A stretch of 64,000 nucleotides of DNA from Bacteroidota bacterium (GTDB taxonomy: Bacteria > Bacteroidota > Bacteroidia > Bacteroidales > Dysgonomonadaceae): NCBI GenBank assembly GCA_023399295.1, contig JAEWQF010000023.1:1-64000 (forward strand), written 5' to 3'. The position numbers were made by a program, and so were the translations under genes. Below the pieces are notes generated by a model that was not told the DNA's origin, did no database searches, and worked only from the letters and a program-made list of their open reading frames with translations. The first letter of the stretch is position 1; every line of letters begins with the position of its first letter. Below are positions 54,780-62,930 of the stretch, one piece after another.

Positions 54780-54876
54780 GATAATCAATTATTTCAGTTT
54801 GTTATTAATTAAATTCTACCCTCATCAATATGTCGTTCAAGGCATTGCACAAAACAATGATCCACTCAAACCTGTT

Positions 54877-56172
54877 TCATTTATCTAGTTCCTTGAATCT
54901 GGAAAGCAAATATTTCAGAGATCTCGCATCGCCACCTCTGTTGTTTTGAGCTGCCTGTTCTTCTCTTGTAGCAGCAGGTTTTACATCGTATGTTGTGGGA
55001 TTGTAATATGATCTCAGAAATCCATCTGCACCAGACCAAACGGTGTGAACCACACCTTGAAAACGGTTCGTCACCACTGACTGCAAGCTTCTGGTACGCC
55101 AATCGAGCATATCATCCAGATGCTGCCCGGCTATCTCTGCATTGTTCCAGGGACAGAGGGCCACGTCCAATCCATTCAGTGCAAATTGAACTGCGGTCAA
55201 ACCAGAATAATCATAATGCCAGTCACAAATAAATACATCTTTGTTGACCATCCCAATAGCAGCCGAAGTGTTGTTCTTTGAAGCCTCCCAATTGCCCAAA
55301 CCGGTTGCCATTCTGCTGCCATCGATCAGACGGTCGCCCCAAATCATGAGTCGACGATCGCTTTTGGCGAGGTGATCTTGTATCCGGTTGACTTCATCAG
55401 AAAACAACACTGATTTGGCTATTCCAGCACAACGTGGACATCTTTCGTCGCCAAGATGAAATACCTCATCCATGCCGGCATGAAACCAATGGGCCTCGAA
55501 AGCATCCATCAACTCATCCACAACTGCAAAAACAACATCATGCACATCCGGATGAAGTGGACAATAACTCTTGCAATACAATGCATCGCTGTATGGCAGC
55601 GGGCGCCCGGCGGCATTTGTATAGTCAGAATAATTGTCGGTACTGATGTGTGGGGCTTCGTCAAATTGGGGAAACTCTCTCAGCAAAGCATAGGTTGTGC
55701 CTGCCCAGGATTGATGCCCCAACAAATTGATCTGTGGAGCGACCTGAATATTGTGCTTTTTACAAACTGCAACAATTTTTTTAACATCCTCCTTTGTAAG
55801 AGGATTGGGGTCACTCAACTGTGGGTAACTCTCGAAAGCATAATTCCAATCCACACGTATAATAAGCAAGTTTATATGTGCGGGTGCAAGATCTTCTTCA
55901 ATGAATTTGCAAAACAGATCCACACCGTTTCGCGATGGACCTCCTATTGCCAGACCTCGCACCGGCAATCGTTTATCAATCTCTTTTACAATGGATTTAT
56001 CTGCCGGGATTAACCTGCCTGGCCAATTGGGAGAAGCAAATATTGATACGGGGAGCTTCCTCTGCTCCTGGTGGAGTCTGTCTTGCTCCGGAGTTGATGA
56101 TGACTGTTGTTGGCCCAAAGAAACTTGTAAAACTAAACAACTCAATAATCCAATCAGTAAACGCTTCATCAT
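54877..56172 (-). CDS. GH20-type beta-N-acetylhexosaminidase, single catalytic domain
   Basis: A 431-residue secreted protein (signal MMKRLLIGLLSCLVLQVSLG). Only the (beta/alpha)8 GH20 domain is present; the usual N-terminal GH20b domain is missing. The catalytic pair is Asp235-Glu236 in HAGMDEVFHLGD, where Asp orients the substrate 2-acetamido group and Glu is the acid; upstream VAPQINLLGHQSW and downstream WNNAEIAG, VHTVWSGADGF match the barrel strands. It should release terminal GlcNAc or GalNAc, although such short GH20 relatives vary in specificity. Cys246/Cys249 (CPRC) could form a disulfide. ATG 56172 or 56169. Confidence 0.82.
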   Translation of the reverse strand: MMKRLLIGLLSCLVLQVSLGQQQSSSTPEQDRLHQEQRKLPVSIFASPNWPGRLIPADKSIVKEIDKRLPVRGLAIGGPSRNGVDLFCKFIEEDLAPAHINLLIIRVDWNYAFESYPQLSDPNPLTKEDVKKIVAVCKKHNIQVAPQINLLGHQSWAGTTYALLREFPQFDEAPHISTDNYSDYTNAAGRPLPYSDALYCKSYCPLHPDVHDVVFAVVDELMDAFEAHWFHAGMDEVFHLGDERCPRCAGIAKSVLFSDEVNRIQDHLAKSDRRLMIWGDRLIDGSRMATGLGNWEASKNNTSAAIGMVNKDVFICDWHYDYSGLTAVQFALNGLDVALCPWNNAEIAGQHLDDMLDWRTRSLQSVVTNRFQGVVHTVWSGADGFLRSYYNPTTYDVKPAATREEQAAQNNRGGDARSLKYLLSRFKELDK

Positions 56173-56220
56173 AATCTAGTTACTTTTTTGAGATCAAAAT
56201 TCTTACGATAAGATGATTGA

Positions 56221-56260
56221 AAAGACATGACAGGTTTTATGTGAACCTGCCATGTCTTTT
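56221..56260 (-). terminator. Terminator-like hairpin inside the PUL
   Basis: AAAGACATGaCAGGTT (56221-56236), loop TTATGTG, AACCTGcCATGTCTTT (56244-56259): a 16-bp arm with one mismatch, flanked by T-rich sequence in both directions (four T on the minus strand). It lies between the PKD lipoprotein and the GH20 gene, so it would reduce transcription of the enzyme genes relative to susCD. Confidence 0.7.
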
Positions 56261-56269
56261 GTTTAAGTA

Positions 56270-57475
56270 TCAATCAGGGATTAATTTCATACTAATTTCA
56301 TCGAAATAGAAATCACCAGTAAAGTAATTACCCCAAACAAGTCGCAATTCAACTCCTAAATAGATTCTTCCAGTAACCGGAGCGGTATAAACCCCATAGG
56401 TTCCTCCACTTCTATGTCTACCCTGACCACTATATCCTTTACCATAAGGATCTCCATTTTTATGGTAGCCTGATAGATCACTGTCATAAGCAGGAATAGG
56501 AGTCCCCGGATCCCAGTCATTGAAAGAAGAAATGAAAAGATTGCTGTCAGTAAACTTCGGAGTTACCCCGTCACCTTCAAAATCAGCACTTCCTGCAGGG
56601 CCGGCAATACACCAGAACAAAACGCCATTTGAATAACCATTGGCGCCCCATTTCATCTGTGCACTGATCTCAAACTTCTCACCTTCAACCACATCCACTG
56701 CTTGATAAACGGCAGTTGTATAACTACCTTGGGCAGTACGTCCTACAAAGCGCAGGCATCCACCCTCTCCTCCTGATGGTCCATCTGCAGTGTAACCAAA
56801 TTGTACCGGATAGCCTGTACCCTTAATTTTCCAGTAAGCTGCATCCGATTCTTCCATGCTGCCACCCTTTAACATTTCGAGATAGGGAACAACTTCCAGA
56901 TCAGTCTCATATACTCCTATATCACCCAATAGTCCTGTTGTTGTTATCTTTACTTTGAAAACCCCAAAATCAGGAAATTCGTGGGTAACTGCAAAATCAG
57001 TACCCTCAATCACCACTCCATCGCCAAAATCCCATACAATCGAAACGGCATTTTCAGAAGCTGTCGCATCAAAATCAATGACCCGACCAAACCCGCCTTC
57101 ACGATACTTCTGGGCCTTGAATTGATAGAAGGCTGACACCTCTCCGGCAACAAACAAACTCTCATCTGTTGTTGACGAATACCCTGCTGGACTATTCACC
57201 TTAAGCGTAACGGTGTAAGTACCTGCCGATGAATAAGTATGTATCGGTGATTGTTCTGTTGAAGAGGTACCATCTCCAAAGTCCCAATAGTATGACTCAG
57301 CATCTATTGAAGTATTTGTAAAGTGTACATCCAGAAAATCAACTACGAAAAGAAAGGATGCATTTGGCTCAGAACCCTCTTTCACATCAGATGGAAACTG
57401 ATAATTATCATCATTACACATTACCAAAAACATGGTAAGCAATAATGGCATTATTTTTAACGAAATATTCTTCAT
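56270..57475 (-). CDS. PKD-domain lipoprotein, probable surface glycan-binding protein
   Basis: A 401-residue exported protein, probably lipidated at Cys20 (signal ending TMFLVMC, an atypical lipobox, followed by NDDN). Two PKD-like domains: about 37-110 with YYWDFGDGTSSTEQSPIHTY, and about 112-198 with IVWDFGDGVVIEGTDFAVTHEF. The C-terminal third (about 200-401) is a beta-sandwich of carbohydrate-binding-module character rich in Trp, Tyr and Gly (VYQAVDVVEGEKFEISAQMKW, FYFDEISMKLIPD). No catalytic motif is seen. In the SusE/SusF position after SusD, so most likely it captures glycan at the cell surface. Confidence 0.75.
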   Translation of the reverse strand: MKNISLKIMPLLLTMFLVMCNDDNYQFPSDVKEGSEPNASFLFVVDFLDVHFTNTSIDAESYYWDFGDGTSSTEQSPIHTYSSAGTYTVTLKVNSPAGYSSTTDESLFVAGEVSAFYQFKAQKYREGGFGRVIDFDATASENAVSIVWDFGDGVVIEGTDFAVTHEFPDFGVFKVKITTTGLLGDIGVYETDLEVVPYLEMLKGGSMEESDAAYWKIKGTGYPVQFGYTADGPSGGEGGCLRFVGRTAQGSYTTAVYQAVDVVEGEKFEISAQMKWGANGYSNGVLFWCIAGPAGSADFEGDGVTPKFTDSNLFISSFNDWDPGTPIPAYDSDLSGYHKNGDPYGKGYSGQGRHRSGGTYGVYTAPVTGRIYLGVELRLVWGNYFTGDFYFDEISMKLIPD

Positions 57476-57518
57476 GTTAATATGAATTTAAATATTATTA
57501 AAAAGACTTTCCCCTGAG

Positions 57519-58175
57519 TTAGAGCTTAGGAAATAGTGTCCTAACCTCACTTTCTGGTGCATCCTCATCAACAGTGTCCCAGTACTCACTATTTAAGTCA
57601 ATAATCACAATGACACTTGTATTCTTGTCGCTAAGTTCATACTTAGATGGATTGGCAAGCTTCACGCCCAGTACCAATAACTTCCATTTGTTATTCGCAA
57701 TAAGCGTTTGTTTCGAAAGCGCCAACTTACTCAGATCGACAGAGAGATAAAATGTCCCTGTATTTGTGCCTGCTTCAACATTTACGTTTGTAGGCAATTG
57801 ATATGAATCAGTCGGTAGTTTCAATGATGATTTGCCACTTTCCTCCAACAGGGCCACCTTCGTGTCTGTTTCGTTTTGAGAAACTTCAACATTCACCGAG
57901 AACGGCATCGCATCGGCAAGATAACCAGCACGCACAACTCCCAATGCGATATTGAGAATACCATCTTTGTAAGAACTATTATAGTTTGAGTTTTCTCCAA
58001 AAGGTCCGTTAGGTATAGGATAGGAGTTATCCAACCCAGTAATGGTTGCTTGTGGTATATAAATCACAGGGAACCCATAGTCCTTTTCATTATCGCTTTT
58101 CTCACAGCTTGTCAACATCAATGCAAACAATGTAAAAGCAACCAATAACTTTACGCTTTTAAATAGTATTTTCAT
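57519..58175 (-). CDS. DUF1735-like (BT_3987-type) domain lipoprotein
   Basis: A 218-residue lipoprotein with a clean lipobox (FALMLTSC, Cys24). The mature part begins GFPVIYIPQATITGLDNSYPIP and includes ILNIALGVVRAGYLADAMPFSVNVEV and TGTFYLSVDLSKL, patterns of the DUF1735 domain found beside Sus genes and in chitinase or endoglycosidase loci. Presumed surface glycan-binding protein. It is 24 bp after the susD stop and 43 bp before the PKD gene. Confidence 0.72.
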   Translation of the reverse strand: MKILFKSVKLLVAFTLFALMLTSCEKSDNEKDYGFPVIYIPQATITGLDNSYPIPNGPFGENSNYNSSYKDGILNIALGVVRAGYLADAMPFSVNVEVSQNETDTKVALLEESGKSSLKLPTDSYQLPTNVNVEAGTNTGTFYLSVDLSKLALSKQTLIANNKWKLLVLGVKLANPSKYELSDKNTSVIVIIDLNSEYWDTVDEDAPESEVRTLFPKL

Positions 58176-58199
58176 ATCAGTAATCTTTTATTTTCTTAC

Positions 58200-60008
58200 T
58201 TAATTATAACCTGGATTTTGTGTCAATGCACCACCGGAGTTTGTGATCTCCTTACGCGTGAATGGTAGATAATAATTGTGGAGATTGAAAACTCTTTTCT
58301 CGACATTTACATAAGAATAGCTGTACCCTCCTAGTGGGTTCCTCCCGACAACAACACCTTTTATTGGCTTGTTCAATACCTCATACGCATCTTTCCAACG
58401 AATAAGATCCCAATAGCGATGCCCTTCAAAGGCTAGCTCTACCTGACGTTCACGTTTTACAGCAGCTCTGAACTCTTCTTTATTGGTAACTGTTACTAAC
58501 GGCAGCATTGTACTTGCACTCCTGCGCACTTCTGTTAACGCTTCACGTGCGGTAAGCCCATATCCTTTCGGATCGGCATCAGCTCCGTAAGCTTCATTCA
58601 TTGCTTCCGCATAGTTCAGCAAGATTTCGGCATAACGGTATACAGGCCAAACATGATCAGCAGTACCACCTTCAATCAGATTCAAATTGGGTGCAAGAAA
58701 TTTCTTCAAATAATAACCTGTTTTGGTTGCACCTTCAACTGACATATCATAATCACCACCTTGAGACTGATCAATGTCAAGTACTCCATTCCAGGCACTT
58801 CCATTTACAACAATCGATGCATTCAGACGGGGATCCCTGTTGGCATAAGGATTTGCCGTTGCAGGGCCGATGTATTCGTATGCATCAACAAGGTTTTGGG
58901 AAGGTGTGATACCACTGTTTCCACCACGTGTTCCGATGGGATAGTTTAGACGCTCGGGAGTATTACCTTGGGCCTTTCGGATAAGGAATATTGATTGCAC
59001 GTTGTCGGCTGATGCATTACCCAAAAAATATCCATTGTAATCTCTGTCCTCCGGCATCCGATAATCGGGGTATGTTTTCGATTCCGATCCAAACCCGAAC
59101 CCTTTGGCGAAAATTGCTTTTCTTACTGCTATCACATCATTTGCAGCCTTTGCAGCCCTTTCCCATTTTGATATGTCATTGTTGGGATTGTTGCGTGGAC
59201 TGGCTGCATAGAGCAATGTGCGGGCTTTGATGGCAAGAGCTGAAGTTTTATCGAATCTTCCGATGCTATTTCTATAATTCCAGTTCGTTACATTCGCCTC
59301 TGGATCAAAATCGTTGTCAAGCATGACACGCCAATCAAGATTGACTTTGTCAGCGTTGTCATCAATCAGCTGAACAATATAGTCCACTACTTCATCATAG
59401 GAGGATTGTGTGAGATTGCCCGCACCTGAATCATTGTCAATGGTACTCTGTACAATAGGAACCCCACCATACATGTTAATCAATTCGGAATAATAATATG
59501 CAATTGCAATCATCGCTTCGGCTCTTTGCCAATTGAGGTTGATTACATCTCTCCGATACGACATTCTGTTTTCAGTATGATAGATTGTTCCGTCAGGATT
59601 GTACAAAGCTGCTGTGTCGCGATTAAGCGCGAGGAATTCTTCTCCATTCTTTGCATAATCTACAAAAAAGTGAGCTGCCCTAATCCCTTCATAATAGTTG
59701 TTATAGAGATATGAGAGGGGATTCAGTTCAGGAGAGATTACACCTTTATTGAAATATGACACATTCGAGACCGGAGCAGTCTGTGTTGCTTCATCAGAAG
59801 CCGCTGCAAAAAGGTTGTTATCGATCACGGTAAAACCATATTGCATTGGTGTATAATAGGCATTTGCAAAACTGGTTAATGTAGCGCTTCTTGTTTCAAG
59901 CCTGTCGATGGTATCATACACATCAATTCGTGTATCAAGAAAGTCATTACATCCGACAAGGGATGCTGCTATCACCAACAAAAGAACAATATATTTATTT
60001 CTTCTCAT
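58200..60008 (-). CDS. susD: SusD/RagB family outer-membrane lipoprotein
   Basis: A 602-residue glycan-binding lid of a SusCD importer. Lipobox ASLVGC (Cys20) followed by NDFLD, the usual SusD start; helical TPR-like segments (AIAYYYSELINMYGGVPIV) and the C-terminal SusD domain (YRYAEILLNYAEAMNEAYG, LAFEGHRYWDLIRWKDAYEVL, ending GGALTQNPGYN). 17 bp after the cognate SusC. Intact and of ordinary length. Confidence 0.93.
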   Translation of the reverse strand: MRRNKYIVLLLVIAASLVGCNDFLDTRIDVYDTIDRLETRSATLTSFANAYYTPMQYGFTVIDNNLFAAASDEATQTAPVSNVSYFNKGVISPELNPLSYLYNNYYEGIRAAHFFVDYAKNGEEFLALNRDTAALYNPDGTIYHTENRMSYRRDVINLNWQRAEAMIAIAYYYSELINMYGGVPIVQSTIDNDSGAGNLTQSSYDEVVDYIVQLIDDNADKVNLDWRVMLDNDFDPEANVTNWNYRNSIGRFDKTSALAIKARTLLYAASPRNNPNNDISKWERAAKAANDVIAVRKAIFAKGFGFGSESKTYPDYRMPEDRDYNGYFLGNASADNVQSIFLIRKAQGNTPERLNYPIGTRGGNSGITPSQNLVDAYEYIGPATANPYANRDPRLNASIVVNGSAWNGVLDIDQSQGGDYDMSVEGATKTGYYLKKFLAPNLNLIEGGTADHVWPVYRYAEILLNYAEAMNEAYGADADPKGYGLTAREALTEVRRSASTMLPLVTVTNKEEFRAAVKRERQVELAFEGHRYWDLIRWKDAYEVLNKPIKGVVVGRNPLGGYSYSYVNVEKRVFNLHNYYLPFTRKEITNSGGALTQNPGYN

Positions 60009-60025
60009 GATATTGTTGTATTAAT

Positions 60026-62905
60026 TTAGAAACTAATTTGCAAACCCACATTGTATGATCTCAGTGCAGGATAACCATAATTTGTTGTTTCAGGATCCAT
60101 GTTATACTTACTCAACAGACTGCTGAATGTGACAGGATTGTTCGCATTCACATACAAGCGGCATTGCGATAATCCAGCATCTTTTATGAATCTGAAGTTA
60201 CTGAGTGCATATCCCATTTCAATATTTCTAAGTCTTAAATAGTCATTCTTACGAATCCAGAAAGAACTTCCACTATAGTTGTTGTCATTCTGCTGTGTTG
60301 TTAAACGTGGAAAAGTCGCCTCTCTTCTCGTATCAATTTGTTGTTCTGGGTAATATGCCCAAGCTCCCTTGGCCCACTCAAAAGCATTGCCATAAATGAG
60401 AAATGGACGCCAAGCACTGCTATTTAAAAGATTTACTGATGAACCAGCTGAACCGTTAAAGATAAACGAGAAGTCAAATCCCTTGTAAGCCAGTTCACCA
60501 CCAAAGCTATACGAGAATTGTGGATAATCTGGATCCCCAATTTCAAGGATATCAGTTTGGTCAATGAACCCATCGTTGTCTTGATCCTTGTAACGAAGAT
60601 CTCCCGGTTGTACAGTTCCGAATAAAGGTTCAGGCAAATCGCTTTTTAGGCTGCCATCAGCATTAAAATCATGCAATTGGTAAAAGCCGATGCACTCTAG
60701 GCCCATTCTTGTGCCCAAAGGTAATCCCGTGGATGCATTGTATGCATATTTGGGTGGAACTTCAGCCATATAATCAACTTTGTTCTTTGCATAAAAAGCC
60801 ATGCCAAACAATGAGTAGTCAAGGTCACCCACCTTGTCGGTAAAAGTAATTGTACTTTCAAAGCCTTTGTTTGTCATTTTCCCAAGATTGTCGAAGTATA
60901 AGGTCCTACCATAATAACTCATTATTGAATTATCCTGGGTCACTATTCCACTCCGCTTATCCATAAAGGCATCCAAAGTGAAACTAAGCTTCTCATCCAG
61001 TTTCAAATCAACACCGATGTTAGACTTAAGACTTTTTTCAGCAAAAATATCTTTGTTTGCAGTAAACAGGGGCACAAAACCACCAGCACCATAACCAAAT
61101 GCAGGGCCAAAACCTGTAACAAATCCGCCACCGCTAACATAGTAGGGCTGATATAAATAACGTCCGCCTGAATTAAAGTCGTCACTTAACACATTCGATT
61201 GAGAAGCTCCGGTAGTACCAACAGATCCTCTGATTTTCAAATACTTTATGACATTATTTGATTCGAGGAATGCTTCATTTGATACAATCCAGGCTGCCGA
61301 CAATGTGGGATAGAAACCATACTGATTACCGGGTCTATAAGCATCACTTCCAAAATAGGAAAAACCAAACTCACCCACATACCTTCTGTCGTAGGCATAA
61401 TTGACTTTTCCATTGTAATTGACAAAGTGCTTCTTCCAGGTGTAGAACTGCGATCCATATCCCTTAAAATCTGAGATATGCATGTTCAATGCTGAGTTTA
61501 TCTGATGTTTATCGTAATTGGCAGAGTATCCGATGGTGGCATTTCCCTGCATCCACTGTTCCATACCAGATGAACTGTATGAAGAAGATCTGAGGTAGGT
61601 AGAAATGTCAGATGTTTGAGCTGTACCATTCGAATATCTGGCGTAAGTACGTGTCTTGCCCATCTGGCCAAGTGTTCTTGCATAAAACGAAAAACCTTGT
61701 TCCATATACAACCCTTTTAGCAAGAAATCAAGGTTCTCCCTAAACTTGAAGTTTGCCTGTAAGATGCGAGTCCGATTTGTAACCCACCCCTGTCCTTTCA
61801 GTGATGCAACGGGATTGTTTGGATGGACTGCATCCCCCGAGAAATTACTGATGGGGTCATCAGCCATCTCATCATATATCGGATAGATGTTTGAAGGGTA
61901 ATTCAACACATCCTGACTCAGGTTGTAAGCATTATAATTCGGACTTGATCTGTCTTCCAATCGTCCACCAAGGTCTACACGAACAGATAGAACTTTATTA
62001 AAATCCATGTCAAAATTTGTTCTTACACCATATTTTGCAAAATTAATATTGGATGTTCTATCTGTGTTTTTCACATTAAACAGGCCTTGCTGGTTGGCAT
62101 AACTCATTACCACATTATAACGTACAGCTCTTGTACCTCCGCGAAACGACAAGTCACCGTCACTATACAACCCGCTGTTTTTGTATACCTCATCATACCA
62201 GTTCACATCAACTCCTCTGCCAGACAGGTAATCATTTAATTGATTTTCAGAATAGACAGGGCTCCATTGCATTCCATTGTCGTTGCTGACAGCTTGATTA
62301 TACAGTGTTGCATAATCATATGATCGCAGTGGTTTTTCCACATTGATCGCTTGCTGTACTCCTGTTCTTGCTTGGAAGCTAACAGTAGGTGAACCAATGT
62401 TGCCTCTTTTTGTCTCAATCCACAAAATACCGTCCGCACCCTGCATTCCAAAAGTAGACAACGCTGCAGCATCTTTTAATATCGAAACGGAACTAATTTC
62501 AGCGGGTGAAAGATAATTTATGTAATCTGAGTTTACTTCGAAGCCATCAACATAATACTTAAGCGTTGTATTATTGGTAGATTGAGCATAAGAGCCAATA
62601 CCTCGAATATACAACCTCGCCACGTCCCATCCCGGTGTTCCATCACCGCTGACAGTAAACAAACCCGGTAATCTCCCTGCCAAGGTGTTTGTAAAATTTG
62701 GAGTGGAAGATTTATAGAGTGTTTCTTCAGAAACCGTAGACACAGCACCTGTACTTGTTGTGATACCGGTGTGAAACAAATTACCGGGAACAAACAAGCT
62801 ATCGCCCTGTTTTTCAGCCGGATCCAACCCCTGTGACATGACATTAAATGTTGTCGAGGAGATCAGGAACACCAAAATCAAACTTTTAATATTTAATATC
62901 TTCAT
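60026..62905 (-). CDS. susC: SusC/RagA family TonB-dependent outer-membrane transporter
   Basis: A 959-residue TonB-dependent receptor importing oligosaccharides. After the signal peptide the plug begins directly (FTNTLAGRLPGLFTVSGDG, LYIRGIGSYA, VSILKDAAALSTFGMQGADGILWIETKRG), so the N-terminal carboxypeptidase-like domain of typical SusC proteins is missing and the protein is shorter than the usual 1,000-1,100 residues. The 22-strand barrel ends with the aromatic YNVGLQISF. 25 bp after the upstream SusD and 17 bp before its own. Confidence 0.93.
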   Translation of the reverse strand: MKILNIKSLILVFLISSTTFNVMSQGLDPAEKQGDSLFVPGNLFHTGITTSTGAVSTVSEETLYKSSTPNFTNTLAGRLPGLFTVSGDGTPGWDVARLYIRGIGSYAQSTNNTTLKYYVDGFEVNSDYINYLSPAEISSVSILKDAAALSTFGMQGADGILWIETKRGNIGSPTVSFQARTGVQQAINVEKPLRSYDYATLYNQAVSNDNGMQWSPVYSENQLNDYLSGRGVDVNWYDEVYKNSGLYSDGDLSFRGGTRAVRYNVVMSYANQQGLFNVKNTDRTSNINFAKYGVRTNFDMDFNKVLSVRVDLGGRLEDRSSPNYNAYNLSQDVLNYPSNIYPIYDEMADDPISNFSGDAVHPNNPVASLKGQGWVTNRTRILQANFKFRENLDFLLKGLYMEQGFSFYARTLGQMGKTRTYARYSNGTAQTSDISTYLRSSSYSSSGMEQWMQGNATIGYSANYDKHQINSALNMHISDFKGYGSQFYTWKKHFVNYNGKVNYAYDRRYVGEFGFSYFGSDAYRPGNQYGFYPTLSAAWIVSNEAFLESNNVIKYLKIRGSVGTTGASQSNVLSDDFNSGGRYLYQPYYVSGGGFVTGFGPAFGYGAGGFVPLFTANKDIFAEKSLKSNIGVDLKLDEKLSFTLDAFMDKRSGIVTQDNSIMSYYGRTLYFDNLGKMTNKGFESTITFTDKVGDLDYSLFGMAFYAKNKVDYMAEVPPKYAYNASTGLPLGTRMGLECIGFYQLHDFNADGSLKSDLPEPLFGTVQPGDLRYKDQDNDGFIDQTDILEIGDPDYPQFSYSFGGELAYKGFDFSFIFNGSAGSSVNLLNSSAWRPFLIYGNAFEWAKGAWAYYPEQQIDTRREATFPRLTTQQNDNNYSGSSFWIRKNDYLRLRNIEMGYALSNFRFIKDAGLSQCRLYVNANNPVTFSSLLSKYNMDPETTNYGYPALRSYNVGLQISF

Positions 62906-62930
62906 AATTATATATTTTGGAGCTATTTAA

